From assembly GCA_963777755.1 (NCBI GenBank), contig CAVZSC010000023.1, positions 13,623 through 77,622 of the forward strand: a DNA stretch of 64,000 nt, read 5' to 3'. Of this stretch, positions 27,054 through 36,190 are shown one piece after another. This DNA comes from DATFWC01 sp963777755 (lineage in GTDB: Bacteria > Pseudomonadota > Alphaproteobacteria > Rhizobiales > Xanthobacteraceae). The notes under the pieces were generated by a model, which saw nothing but the letters and a program-made list of their open reading frames with translations, did no database searches and was not told the DNA's origin. Numbering within the stretch: the first letter of the stretch is position 1; each line of letters begins with the position of its first letter. The position numbers and the translations under genes are program-made.

Positions 27054-28421
27054 ATGAACACCTCTTTCTTCGGCGAGCTTCTACAGACCATTACGGAACG
27101 CGGCCGTTCCCTGCTCGATCGGGCGGGGGCCCGGCGCGAATCTCCGGCCGAGCGCTCCGAGAGCCTGGTGGAATTGTGCGAGGACCTCCTGTCGCGCCGC
27201 GGCGAGGCGTCCGGCGTGGCCCTCGCCCGCGAGATCCTGGCCTGCTACGCCGACCTCACCATCGGGCCGCGCATCGCCTTTTTCGAGGCGCTGGCGACCC
27301 GGTTCGGGCCGGACCCGCAGCGCCTGACCAAGGCGATGCAGCAATGGCAGGCGGCGCCCTCCGACGAGACGGTCGCCGAGCTGCACGCGGCGTCGGAAGC
27401 GCGGCGCCAGGAGCTGTTCCGCCGCATCAACCTCGCACCCGGCGGCACTGCCGGCCTGGTCGATATGCGCGAGCAGCTTCTTGACGCCATGACCCACCGC
27501 AACGACCTCGGCGCCGTCGATGCCGATTTCGTCCACCTGTTCTCGTCCTGGTTCAATCGCGGCTTCCTGGTGCTGCGGCGGATCGATTGGGCGACCCCCG
27601 CCATCATCCTGGAGAAGATCATCCGCTACGAGGCGGTGCATCGCATTCGCGGCTGGGACGACCTGCGCCGCCGCATCGATCCGCCCGACCGGCGCTGCTA
27701 TGCGTTCTTCCACCCGGCGCTGATCGACGATCCATTGATCTTCGTCGAAGTGGCGCTGACCCGCAGCATCCCGACGGCGATCGCCCCCATCCTCACCAGC
27801 CAGCGCGAGCCGATCCAGCCCGACCGGGCGAGCACGGCGGTATTCTATTCCATCTCCAACTGCCAGCGCGGCCTCACCGGCGTCACCTTCGGCCATTTCC
27901 TCATCAAGCAGGTGGCGGAGGAGATCTCGCGGGAGATCCCCAACATCTCGACCTTCGTGACCTTGTCGCCGGTGCCCGGCTTCGCCGAATGGCTGGCGCG
28001 CGAACGGCAGCGCGAGCAATCGAAGGTGCTCGACGGGGAGGAGCGCGCGGCGCTCGCCACCCTCGATTCGCAGGGCTGGTGGCAGCTGCCGGAGTCGCGG
28101 GACGTGGTGCGCGATCCGCTGATGCGGGCGGCCGGCTACTATTTCCTGCACGCGCGCAACAGCCGGCGGACGCCGCTCGACCCGGTCGCGCGCTTCCATC
28201 TCGGCAACGGCGCGCGCCTCGAGCAGGTCAACTGGCTCGCCGATACGTCGAGCCGCGGTCTCGCCCAGTCGTACGGCCTGATGGTGAACTACCTGTACGA
28301 CCTCAAGAACATCGAGAAGAACCACGAGGCCTATGCGGAGGCGCGGACGATCGTCGCGTCGAGCGCGGTGAAGCGCCTCGCCCGCGCGGTTCCCACCGAA
28401 GTCGTTCCCGCCGCCGGGTGA
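27054..28421 (+). CDS. Malonyl-CoA decarboxylase
   Basis: A 455-residue enzyme converting malonyl-CoA to acetyl-CoA and CO2. The N-terminal helical domain runs to about residue 170. The catalytic GNAT-like domain carries FYSISNCQRGLTGVTFGHFL and STFVTLSPVPGFAEWL with the catalytic Ser. It ends with RFHLGNGARLEQVNWLADTS (catalytic His) and GLMVNYLYDLKNIEKNHEAY. Length fits bacterial MatA-type enzymes. There is no signal or targeting sequence. It overlaps nothing, but a nitroreductase-type malonic semialdehyde reductase gene starts only five bases after its stop, pointing to linked C3 dicarboxylate metabolism. It is divergent from the dipeptide transporter operon across 133 bases. Confidence 0.93.
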   Translation: MNTSFFGELLQTITERGRSLLDRAGARRESPAERSESLVELCEDLLSRRGEASGVALAREILACYADLTIGPRIAFFEALATRFGPDPQRLTKAMQQWQAAPSDETVAELHAASEARRQELFRRINLAPGGTAGLVDMREQLLDAMTHRNDLGAVDADFVHLFSSWFNRGFLVLRRIDWATPAIILEKIIRYEAVHRIRGWDDLRRRIDPPDRRCYAFFHPALIDDPLIFVEVALTRSIPTAIAPILTSQREPIQPDRASTAVFYSISNCQRGLTGVTFGHFLIKQVAEEISREIPNISTFVTLSPVPGFAEWLARERQREQSKVLDGEERAALATLDSQGWWQLPESRDVVRDPLMRAAGYYFLHARNSRRTPLDPVARFHLGNGARLEQVNWLADTSSRGLAQSYGLMVNYLYDLKNIEKNHEAYAEARTIVASSAVKRLARAVPTEVVPAAG

Positions 28422-28425
28422 GCCG

Positions 28426-29032
28426 ATGAGCGACGACGCGGATGCGCCTCGGGTGCTCGCCGACACCGCGCTCGATCAGCTGTTCCGCACCGCGCGCACG
28501 CACAACGCCTTGCACGGCCCGGTGACGGACGAGCAGCTGCATGCGCTGTACGAGCTCATGAAATGGGGCCCGACCTCGTCGAACTGCCAGCCGGCACGCA
28601 TCCTGTTCCTGCGCAGCGCCGCGGCGAAGGAGAAGCTCAAGCCCGCGCTCTCCTCCGGCAACCGCGACAAGACCATGAGCGCGCCGGTCACCACGATCCT
28701 TGCCTACGACCTGCATTTCTACGAGCACCTGCCGCGCATGTTCCCGCACAACCCGTCGGCCGCGAGCTGGTTCAAGGACAAGCCCGACACGCCGGCCCAT
28801 GCGCTGCGCAACGGCGCGATCCAGGGCGCCTATTTCATCCTGGCGGCGCGCGCGATCGGCCTCGATACCGGCCCGATGTCGGGCTTTGACAACGCCAAGG
28901 TCGACGCCGCGTTCTTTCCCGACGGGCGGGTGAAATCGAAACTTCCTGTGCAACCTCGGCCGCGGCGATCCGTCGAAGATCTTCGCGCGGCTGCCGCGCT
29001 TCTCGTTCGAGGAGGTGTGCAAGATCCTCTAG
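28426..29032 (+). pseudogene. Malonic semialdehyde reductase-like nitroreductase (RutE/HadB family), one-base frameshift
   Basis: The first 170 residues match the RutE/HadB branch of FMN nitroreductases: ALDQLFRTARTHNALHGPVT, MKWGPTSSNCQPARILF and RNGAIQGAYFILAARAIGLD. The frame then leaves the family at SKLPVQPRPR. Dropping one A in the run at 28939-28941 restores NFLCNLGRGDPSKIFARLPR and FSFEEVCKIL up to TAG 29032, a normal end and length of about 201 residues. As written, the reading frame runs on to 29187 into the next gene. The enzyme reduces malonic semialdehyde to 3-hydroxypropionate, which fits the malonyl-CoA decarboxylase directly upstream. Confidence 0.85.
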
Positions 29033-29036
29033 CCGG

Positions 29037-29411
29037 TCAGGGTGAGCGCCGCACCACGCCGTCCTTGATGAACACGCGGAACGGCGTCGTCCCGGTGGCG
29101 CTGCCGTCGGCCGCGCGCCAGGCGCCGTTGGTGCACAAGATGCCGCCTTGCACCGGCACCGCCTCGAACTCGATCGTATTGTGGTAGACCTTGCCGCCCG
29201 GCTCGGTCGCGGTGAAATCGGTCGTGCACCTGTTGCCGACGACGACCGGGTCGTAGCCGCCGATCATGATCCCGCCGCCGCCCGTGCTCTCGAACGGGTT
29301 CTGCAGGATCGCCCAGCCGTCGTAATTTTCTTGCGCCTGAAGCGGCGAAATCGCCAGCCACAGGACGGTCGATGCCGCGAGCGCGGCGCGGATGGTGGTC
29401 GGGACGGACAT
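29037..29411 (-). CDS. Small secreted hypothetical protein (124 aa)
   Basis: A 124-residue protein with a signal peptide (TTIRAALAASTVLWLAISPL, cleaved after LQAQ). The mature part of about 97 residues has two cysteines that could form a disulfide (NRCTTDF and GILCTNG) and several aromatic beta-like strands. No family is recognised. It is convergent with the nitroreductase gene, four bases apart once that gene's frame is restored, which itself supports the corrected stop at 29032. Confidence 0.6.
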   Translation of the reverse strand: MSVPTTIRAALAASTVLWLAISPLQAQENYDGWAILQNPFESTGGGGIMIGGYDPVVVGNRCTTDFTATEPGGKVYHNTIEFEAVPVQGGILCTNGAWRAADGSATGTTPFRVFIKDGVVRRSP

Positions 29412-29560
29412 GCGTGCTCCCCTCGATGCTCGGGCTCCGCGGCGCGGGCCGTCGCAAGCTACGGGGCGCGCATGAGCGCGGTTTCCCGCGCAGGGTCACG
29501 AAACGGTGAGGATTTTTTGGGACACGCCGCTAGATTGGGGGCAAAGGGAGAGTGGAGCCA

Positions 29561-30403
29561 ATGGCAAGAGGCTCGTTGCTCGTGTTTGACGGCGATTCGT
29601 TCGCCCATCGCGCTTATCACGGACTGCCCAAGACGATCCTGCGCGCGGGCCGCAAGGGCGGCGGCGCGATCGTCGGTTTCGCCAATTTCCTGCTGCGTCT
29701 CTACGCAACCGAGCAGCCCCGCGCGGTCCTGGTCGGCTGGGATACGCTCGACGCCCCGACGTTCCGCCACCAGGCCTTCCCGCCCTACCAGAGCGGACGC
29801 GAGTTCGACGCGGCCATCATCGACCAGCTGAACGTGCTTCCGCACTTCGTGGCCGCGTGCGGCTTCGCCATCGCCAAGGCTCCGGGCTACGAGGCGGACG
29901 ATTTCCTCGCTGCCGCGGTGGCGGCCGAGGAGCGCCGCGGCGGGACCGCGATCGTGGCGAGCGGCGACCGCGACGCGTTCCAGCTCGCGTCCGAGCGAAC
30001 GACGATCGTGCACCCGGTGCGCGCCGGCGAGATGGCGCGCATCGGGCCGGCCGAGGTGCGCGAGCGCTACGGCGTGAATCCCGAGCAGGTGCCGGATTTC
30101 ATCGCGCTGCGCGGCGACCCGTCCGACAAGATCCCCGGCGCCAAGGGCGTCGGCCCCGTCGGCGCCGCGACGCTGCTGCGCCAATACGCGACACTGGAGG
30201 ATGCGCTCGCCGCCGGCCGCTTCCCGACCCAGGCCGACGACCTGCGGCTCTATCGCCGCATCGCCACCATGGACGCCACGGCGCCGATTCCGCCGCTCGA
30301 CGACCAGACCCCGACCTGGGCGAAAGCCGCAGCGCTGGCGCGGGAATGGGAGCTCAACAACCTGGCCGACCGGCTCGCGGAACTCGCCGAGGCGAGGGGG
30401 TAG
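29561..30403 (+). CDS. Stand-alone 5'-3' exonuclease (Pol I N-terminal-type)
   Basis: A 280-residue protein equivalent to the N-terminal nuclease domain of DNA polymerase I, without polymerase or proofreading parts. Metal-binding acidic residues appear in LLVFDGDSFAHRAYHG, in GYEADDFLAAAVAAEE and in IVASGDRDAFQL. The helix-hairpin-helix DNA-binding motif is ALRGDPSDKIPGAKGVGPV. I prefer ATG 29561 behind a GGGAGAG ribosome site over GTG 29552. It probably removes RNA primers or flaps alongside full-length PolA. It stands alone; the IS66 element follows. Confidence 0.9.
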   Translation: MARGSLLVFDGDSFAHRAYHGLPKTILRAGRKGGGAIVGFANFLLRLYATEQPRAVLVGWDTLDAPTFRHQAFPPYQSGREFDAAIIDQLNVLPHFVAACGFAIAKAPGYEADDFLAAAVAAEERRGGTAIVASGDRDAFQLASERTTIVHPVRAGEMARIGPAEVRERYGVNPEQVPDFIALRGDPSDKIPGAKGVGPVGAATLLRQYATLEDALAAGRFPTQADDLRLYRRIATMDATAPIPPLDDQTPTWAKAAALAREWELNNLADRLAELAEARG

Positions 30404-30466
30404 GGTGGGCGTGATAGCCCAACTCATTGGGGCGCCTGCCACAACCGAAAACGAGTTCGTTCTGCC

Positions 30467-31976
30467 GTAACTGCCCAGGATGTTGTTGTAAATTTTTCTA
30501 GACGGCGGACTCGGTTTCCGATTCAAGGATTTGGATGAGTCGGGATGCGGCGGCTGAATTGGCCGAACTACCGAGAGAAGACCTGCTTGCGGTGATTGCG
30601 GCGCAAGCGGCACAGATTGCGGCTCTGACGGCGCGGATTGCTCAGTTGGAGCGCCAGTTGGGGCTTGATAGCTCCAACAGCAGCAAGCCGCCATCGAGCG
30701 ATGGGTTCAAGAAGCCTGTGCGGGTGAGGAGCCTGCGCGAGCCGTCGGGCAAGCGGCCTGGTGGTCAGAAAGGGCATCCGGGCGAGACCCTGCGCTGCGT
30801 GCAGACGGCCGACCATATCATTGATCACTTTCCGCAGGCGTGCAGGCGATGCGGAATGGCGCTGACGAGCGCCATGACGACAGGCCACTGCGCCCGACAG
30901 GTGTTCGACCTTCCCGAGCCGCGTCCGGTGGTGACCGAGCACCGCGCCCATGTGTGCAGCTGTCCATCGTGTGGGGCACAGACCAAAGCTGCCTTTCCCA
31001 CCGCAGTGGCGGCGCCGGTTCAATACGGTCCCCGGATCAGCGCCATTGTGGTCTATCTGCTGCACGGCCAGTTCCTGCCCGAAGATCGCTTAGCGGAGTT
31101 GATGCATGCTCTGTTCGGGGTGAGCCTTGTTCCGGCGACCATTGCCCGGATGAGCCGCAGCTGTGCGCAGCGGCTACAGAGCTTCCTCCACGTCGCGCGC
31201 GATCATGTGGTCTGTGCCAAGGTCAAGCATCTGGACGAGACCGGCTTTCGCATCGGCGGCCGAACCCGATGGCTGCACGTCGCCTCCACCGCCCAGCTGA
31301 CCGTCTACCGGGTCTGTGCCAAGCGCGGGACCGTCTGGGACCACATGATCGGTATTGCGGTGCATGACCACTGGAAGCCCTACTACACCATGGGGGGCGT
31401 ACGTCATGCGTTGTGCAACGCGCATCATTTGCGCGAATTGAAGGCACTCGTCGACATCGACAAGGAGAACTGGGCGCGCAGGATGCAAATCCTGCTGCGC
31501 CGGGCCTGCCACGCCGTAAACCTCGCCCGCCAGAAAGAGCGGCCGCTCAAACCGAGCCTCGTTGCCCTCATCGAGGGACGCTATGATGCCATCGTGGCGA
31601 AGGGGCTCGCCTTCCATTGCAGACGGCCGGCGCTGCGCCGTGCGCAGCGGCGTGGCCGGAAGCCAAACCGCACCGGCCACAATCTTCTCCTGCGCCTCGA
31701 AGAACGCAGGGACGACGTGCTGCAATTCCTGCACGATCCGGATGTGCCCTTCACAAACAACCAGGCCGAAGCCGACATCCGCATGATGAAGCTGCGGCAG
31801 AAAATCTCCGGCGGCTTCCGCACTCAGGCCAGCGCCCAGGACTTCGCTACCATCCGCTCCATGCTCTCCACCGCCAAAAAGCAAGGCTGGGACCTCATCT
31901 CCGCCCTCATGCAGCCCCCCGATAGCCTCCTCCGATCCCTCCAAACCGCCTGAACGCCAACATCCTGGGCAGTTAC
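30467..31976 (+). mobile_element. Intact IS66-family insertion sequence (1510 bp)
   Basis: Both ends carry a perfect 19-base inverted repeat, GTAACTGCCCAGGATGTTG at 30467-30485 and its exact reverse at 31958-31976. An 8-base target duplication GTTCTGCC flanks it (30459-30466 and 31977-31984), the length IS66 elements make. One transposase gene fills the element, as in the ISBst12 group that lacks the tnpA/tnpB helpers. Perfect ends, perfect duplication and an open gene indicate a recent insertion. The target was the loop region of a small hairpin (ACAACCGAA at 30441 and TTCGGTTGT at 31995). Confidence 0.95.
30535..31953 (+). CDS. IS66-family transposase
   Basis: A 472-residue transposase. 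An N-terminal leucine-zipper-like coiled coil (IAALTARIAQLERQLGLD) leads to the family phrase SSNSSKPPSSDG. A Cys-rich zinc-binding segment follows (CRRCGMALTS and CSCPSCGAQT). The catalytic domain shows the first Asp in KHLDETGFRIGG, the ALCNAHHLRELK region and the last Glu in VPFTNNQAEADIRMMK. It ends with SGGFRTQASAQDFATIRSM. The frame is full length and uninterrupted, so the element should be active in principle. Confidence 0.95.
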   Translation: MSRDAAAELAELPREDLLAVIAAQAAQIAALTARIAQLERQLGLDSSNSSKPPSSDGFKKPVRVRSLREPSGKRPGGQKGHPGETLRCVQTADHIIDHFPQACRRCGMALTSAMTTGHCARQVFDLPEPRPVVTEHRAHVCSCPSCGAQTKAAFPTAVAAPVQYGPRISAIVVYLLHGQFLPEDRLAELMHALFGVSLVPATIARMSRSCAQRLQSFLHVARDHVVCAKVKHLDETGFRIGGRTRWLHVASTAQLTVYRVCAKRGTVWDHMIGIAVHDHWKPYYTMGGVRHALCNAHHLRELKALVDIDKENWARRMQILLRRACHAVNLARQKERPLKPSLVALIEGRYDAIVAKGLAFHCRRPALRRAQRRGRKPNRTGHNLLLRLEERRDDVLQFLHDPDVPFTNNQAEADIRMMKLRQKISGGFRTQASAQDFATIRSMLSTAKKQGWDLISALMQPPDSLLRSLQTA

Positions 31977-32049
31977 GTTCTGCCAAAATTGAAATTCGGT
32001 TGTTTCGATTTGCGATTAACAACTTGAGATTGAATACGTGTCCTGGAAC

Positions 32050-33153
32050 TCACGCCGGCATGCGCAGCACCGGCTTGATGGTCGCGCCGGTGTTGGAATC
32101 CTGCGCCGCCCGGTTGATCTCGGCGAGCGGGTAGAACGTGATCATGCGGTCGACTGGCATGCGGCCTTCCACCAGGTGGTCGACCAGGCGCGGAATGAAC
32201 TCCTGCGGATGGCTCTCGCCCTGGATGACGCCGCGCACCACCCGGCCGAACTGTAGGAACTGCATGTCGATGGCGACGTCGGTTCCGCTGCGCGCGCTGC
32301 CGAGCAGCACGCAGGTGCCGCCCGGCATCAGCGCCTCGACCGCCTCGCGGAAGACGTCCGGCTGCGCCGAGGTCTCGAGCGAGAAGCGCACGCCGTGGCC
32401 GGTGAGCCTTCGAATCTCGGCGATGACGTCGGTGCGGCCGCGATGGTTGATCGCGTGCGTCGCGCCGAGCTCGCGCGCGAGCGCAAGGCGATGGTCGTGG
32501 ATGTCGATCGCGATGATTGGATCGCAGCCCGCAATCTTCGCCGCCATCAGGCCGGAAAGCCCGACCGCGCCGACGCCAAGCACCGCGAATGCGTCGCCGG
32601 GCTCGGGCTTCATCGAATTGAGCACCGCGCCGGCGCCGGTCTGGCCGCTGCAGGCGAATGGCCCGAGCAATTCGAGCGGCGCGTCCTTCCTCACCTGCAC
32701 GGCGAAGCGCTCGTTGGCGATGGCGTAGGTTCCGAACGAGGATTGCTGGAAGAACGCGCTGTAGATCGTCTCAGTGCCGCGGCGCATCAGGGTCGAGCCG
32801 TCCGGCCGCGTGCCGCGCATCTTCAGGTCGAACTGCTTGTGGCAGTGTGCCTCCATGCGGCGCCGGCAGCTGGGGCAGACCCCGCACCACGGGAACGACA
32901 GCACCACGTGGTCGCCGGGCGCGAACTTGGTGACCGCGCCGCCGACAGCCTCCACAATGCCGGCACCCTCGTGACCGAACACCGCGGGCAGCGGCGTGCC
33001 GTAGTAGCCGTCGCGCCCGTGCTGGTCGGTCTGGCACATGCCGCTCGCCACGATCCGCACCAGGAGCTCGTCGGCGCGCGGCTCGGCGAGCTCGATCTCC
33101 TCGATCGTGAAGGCGCCAAATTTCTCCCGCGCCACCGCGGCGGTGATCAGCAT
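32050..33153 (-). CDS. Zn-dependent NAD(P) alcohol dehydrogenase, class III/benzyl-alcohol type
   Basis: A 367-residue medium-chain dehydrogenase. The catalytic zinc ligands are Cys in GMCQTDQH and His in FGHEGAG. The structural zinc site is a Cys-x2-Cys-x2-Cys-x7-Cys pattern in CGVCPSCRRRMEAHC. The nucleotide fold is GVGAVGLSGLMAAKIAG, followed by an acidic residue in IAIDIHD, so NAD is the likely cofactor. The closest branch appears to be aryl-alcohol and related dehydrogenases. It is followed on the same strand by a Liv-type binding protein gene 10 bases upstream, suggesting oxidation of an imported alcohol. Confidence 0.9.
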   Translation of the reverse strand: MLITAAVAREKFGAFTIEEIELAEPRADELLVRIVASGMCQTDQHGRDGYYGTPLPAVFGHEGAGIVEAVGGAVTKFAPGDHVVLSFPWCGVCPSCRRRMEAHCHKQFDLKMRGTRPDGSTLMRRGTETIYSAFFQQSSFGTYAIANERFAVQVRKDAPLELLGPFACSGQTGAGAVLNSMKPEPGDAFAVLGVGAVGLSGLMAAKIAGCDPIIAIDIHDHRLALARELGATHAINHRGRTDVIAEIRRLTGHGVRFSLETSAQPDVFREAVEALMPGGTCVLLGSARSGTDVAIDMQFLQFGRVVRGVIQGESHPQEFIPRLVDHLVEGRMPVDRMITFYPLAEINRAAQDSNTGATIKPVLRMPA

Positions 33154-33163
33154 GGCGACTGCC

Positions 33164-34426
33164 TCACTTCGCGAACGGGTATTCCAATTCGCCGTCCCGG
33201 TATTGCGGCGGGTGCACGATCACCTGCCGGTGCCCGGTCATGAACTGCTCCATGCCGCTTCCCTGCACGTTCTGGAACTGCACCACGATCGGGCGCGCGG
33301 TCGCCCATTCGCCGAGCTCATTGAAGCGGATCCCGCCGACGATCGTGTCGAACGCCGACTTGTGGATGTATTCGGCGAGCTTGTCGTCGTTGAGCGTGCC
33401 GGTCGCCTTGACGGCCTGCTCCAGCACCTGCATGGCCGCATAGGCGAACGGCGGCTGGTAGAAGCCGAGCGGGTCGACGCCCGCGTCCTTCGCCTGCGCC
33501 TGGTATTTCTTCAGGAACCCCTCGATGCCGGGGAAGCTCATCTTCGGGCTCGGCACGAAGAAATGGTAGTTGACGACGCGGTTGAGCTTGTCGCCGAGTT
33601 GCCCGATCAGCGAGGCGTACTGCATGCCCACCATGGCGCCGCCGAACAGCTGGGTCTTCAGGCCCACCTCGGTCGCCGCCCGCACCATGCCGACCGAGTC
33701 GGGCGGGTAGGAGGCGAGCAGCACCAGGTCCGGGTTGGTCGCCCGGATGGCGCGCACGATCGGCGTGTAGTCGACGGTGGCGGGCGGGTAGGTGCGGTCG
33801 TACACGACCTGGAAGCCGAATTTCTTGGCGTTCTCGCGCGCACCGACCAGCACGTTGTTGGAGAACTCGGCGTCGGCGCCGACCAGCGCCACCGTCTTCG
33901 GCGTCGGCGTGATCGACTTCGCCACCTCGAAAAACGCGTTCGACAGGACGCCCTTGGAGTCGGGCCCGAACGGCGCGCTCTGGAAATATTTCGGATACTT
34001 GAACTCCGCGTTGGAGCCGAGCGCCAACAGCACCATCACCATCTTCTTGCGCTCGATGATCTGCGGCATGGCGGCGACGATCAGGTTGGTCGCATGTCCC
34101 ATCACGAGGTCGACCTTGTCGACGTCGATCAGCTTGGCGTAGATGCCGGGCACCGTGGAGGCGTTGGTCTGGTCGTCGTAATAGACGAGCCGCACCGGCC
34201 GCCCGAGCAGCCCGCCGCGCGCGTTGATCTCCTCGAGCCAGATCTGCTTCGACAGCAGGTGTGCCTTGCCCGAGGAGGCGAGCCCGCCGGTCAGCGCCAC
34301 GCTGAACCCGATCTTGATCGGCTCCTGCGCAAACGCCGGCGCCGCCATGACGGCGGCGATCACCAGCGCGCGCCATGACGCACGCAGCCACGTTTCTGCA
34401 GCAGCAACGATGTTGCGCGATTGCAT
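33164..34426 (-). CDS. ABC transporter periplasmic binding protein, LivK type
   Basis: A 420-residue type I binding protein. The signal peptide is long (RASWRALVIAAVMAAPAFAQ), and the mature start EPIKIGFSVALTGGLASSGK is typical of the family. The second half contains VALVGADAEFSNNVLVGARE and a ligand-site region NYHFFVPSPKMSFPGIEGF. No permease or ATPase gene is adjacent, so it probably feeds a transporter encoded elsewhere. It shares no close repeat with the binding protein at 12656. It is likely co-transcribed with the downstream alcohol dehydrogenase gene. Confidence 0.87.
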   Translation of the reverse strand: MQSRNIVAAAETWLRASWRALVIAAVMAAPAFAQEPIKIGFSVALTGGLASSGKAHLLSKQIWLEEINARGGLLGRPVRLVYYDDQTNASTVPGIYAKLIDVDKVDLVMGHATNLIVAAMPQIIERKKMVMVLLALGSNAEFKYPKYFQSAPFGPDSKGVLSNAFFEVAKSITPTPKTVALVGADAEFSNNVLVGARENAKKFGFQVVYDRTYPPATVDYTPIVRAIRATNPDLVLLASYPPDSVGMVRAATEVGLKTQLFGGAMVGMQYASLIGQLGDKLNRVVNYHFFVPSPKMSFPGIEGFLKKYQAQAKDAGVDPLGFYQPPFAYAAMQVLEQAVKATGTLNDDKLAEYIHKSAFDTIVGGIRFNELGEWATARPIVVQFQNVQGSGMEQFMTGHRQVIVHPPQYRDGELEYPFAK

Positions 34427-34608
34427 GACGCCCTCCCAATGATCGCGGCCACGCGGCGTGTTGTTGTGCTTGTTCAGACGGCCGCGCCCGAGAGGACGTT
34501 AGTTCAATGGATGCCGGCTTTCCAGCAACCGCAGGGACATACGTGAACGCCCATTCTGATGGCCCACGTTTCGCCCATTCGACTGCGATGGACGCTACGC
34601 CTCGCCCT

Positions 34609-35310
34609 TCACACCCGCCCGTACACCGGCACGATGCCGCCGCGGGTGACCTTGTTGTCGGGCGAGGCGAGGAACACGATCGTCGCCGCCACGTCGTCGA
34701 CCTTGGGCCAGGCAGCGTGGTCGGCCTTCGGCATCGCCTGGCGGTTCGCCGGCGTGTCGAGGATCGAGGGCGCGACCGCGTTGACCAGGATGTCTTCTTT
34801 CGCCACCTCTTGGGCGAGCGCCACGGTCAGCGCGGCGACCGCGGCCTTGCTCGCCGTGTAGGCGGCCATGCCGGCGCCGCTGCGCCATTCGAGCGCCGGG
34901 CGCGCCGCCACGTTGACGATGCGCCCGCCATGGCCGCCCGCGGCCATGGCCTTCACCGCCGCACGGCAGCACAGGAAGCAGGTGACGAAATTCATGTCCA
35001 CCTGCCGCATCAGGTCGGCCTTGGCGGTGTCCCGGACCGGCGCGGCCGCAAAGCCGCCGGCGATATGGATCGACGCCCACAGGCGCGGTACCGCGTCGAA
35101 CACGCGTGCGACCGCGGCTTCGTCCGAAAGGTCGCCGCCGGCGATCAGCTCGACCTCCACGTGGTCGCGAAAGGCGAAGTGCTCAGCCTCCTTCTCGACC
35201 AGATACGGCACGTGGCAGCGGGCGCCCCGCTCGATCAGCGTGCCGACTACCGCGGTGCCGAGCGCTCCGGTGCCGCCGGTGACGAGGACGTGACGATCGT
35301 GAAAGTCCAC
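34609..35310 (-). CDS. Short-chain dehydrogenase/reductase (SDR)
   Basis: A 233-residue classical SDR. The cofactor motif is VLVTGGTGALGTAVVG. The family NNAG is altered to IHIAGG. The catalytic Ser position is changed (VNVAARPALEWRSGAG), with Tyr and Lys kept in AAYTASKAAVAAL. The C-terminal end shows the usual NAVAPSILDTPANR and VFLASPDNKVTRGGIVPVYG. Lacking an Asp after the second beta strand, it may prefer NADP. It is encoded in the same direction as the amidotransferase (13 bases upstream of it in the transcript) and 182 bases from the binding-protein gene. Confidence 0.85.
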   Translation of the reverse strand: MDFHDRHVLVTGGTGALGTAVVGTLIERGARCHVPYLVEKEAEHFAFRDHVEVELIAGGDLSDEAAVARVFDAVPRLWASIHIAGGFAAAPVRDTAKADLMRQVDMNFVTCFLCCRAAVKAMAAGGHGGRIVNVAARPALEWRSGAGMAAYTASKAAVAALTVALAQEVAKEDILVNAVAPSILDTPANRQAMPKADHAAWPKVDDVAATIVFLASPDNKVTRGGIVPVYGRV

Positions 35311-35323
35311 CTGTTCCCCCGAT

Positions 35324-36190
35324 CTACTCCCGCCCGCGCTTGCTGCGCGTGGGCAGCACCATGCGGTCGATCCAGTTCGCCACTTCCTTCACCCGCAGGC
35401 TGCGGTCGAGCACCGCGCCGTCGATCCCATGGCGCCAGGCGAGCGGCTTGTTGCTCGGCTCGCGATGCAACCTCATGAGCTCGTCCGCATAGTGCAGGAG
35501 ATCGTTCTCGGCGGCGAAGAAGCCCTCCTCGACCAGGCGGATGCCGGTGCGGCGCACGATCGCCGCGAGCTCGTGCAGCGAATATTCCGGGTGGTATTGC
35601 ACTCCCCAGGCGATCGTGCCGTTGCGGCGGATTTCGGCCCCCTGCACCCCGGCCATGGCGTTGAGCGCGAGCACCGTGGTGTCGGGCGCCAGCGTCTCGA
35701 CTTCGTCGAGATGCACGGCGACGGCATCGAATGAGTCCGACTTGCCCGCATACATCGGATGCTCGCGGCCGGCCGCGGTGAGCCGGATGGCGCGGCCGAA
35801 CCCGACCTCGCGTCCCTTCGGGTTGCGCCGCACGCTGCCGCCGGCGGCGGTCATCAGCACCTGCAGGCCCCAGCAGCTGCCGAACGCCGGCGTGCCGGTG
35901 TCGAGCAGGGTACGCGCCAGCTCGACCTGGCGCTCGACCTCCGGCCCGCCGTCATAGATGTGCAGCGCCGAGCCGGTGATGGCGACGCCGTCATAGCCTT
36001 CGAGGCCCATGCGGTCGGGCAGGTTGGCGCCGGAATCGGCCGGGTAGGCGATATCGACGGTCGACCCGGGCACCAGCTCGCGCAGCAGGTTGGCATAGCC
36101 GTCGCTGGCGACCGTGCCCCCGGCCGCGTGATGGCGGGCGCGGCCCGCCGCGGTATTGCCTTCGATGACCAGGAAGCGCGGCGATGGCAT
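35324..36190 (-). CDS. Class I glutamine amidotransferase-like protein (GMP synthase-like)
   Basis: A 288-residue protein that I start at ATG 36190; an upstream TTG at 36211 is in frame. The triad of class I glutaminases is visible: nucleophile C106 in FGSCWGLQVLM, and His-x-Glu in GVQYHPEYSLHEL. The N-terminal part FLVIEGNTAAGR and MGLEGYDGVAITGSALHIYD fits stand-alone members such as gamma-glutamyl-polyamine hydrolases and GuaA-like proteins. No synthase domain is attached, so it probably hydrolyses a gamma-glutamyl bond or serves an unlinked synthase. Confidence 0.85.
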   Translation of the reverse strand: MPSPRFLVIEGNTAAGRARHHAAGGTVASDGYANLLRELVPGSTVDIAYPADSGANLPDRMGLEGYDGVAITGSALHIYDGGPEVERQVELARTLLDTGTPAFGSCWGLQVLMTAAGGSVRRNPKGREVGFGRAIRLTAAGREHPMYAGKSDSFDAVAVHLDEVETLAPDTTVLALNAMAGVQGAEIRRNGTIAWGVQYHPEYSLHELAAIVRRTGIRLVEEGFFAAENDLLHYADELMRLHREPSNKPLAWRHGIDGAVLDRSLRVKEVANWIDRMVLPTRSKRGRE

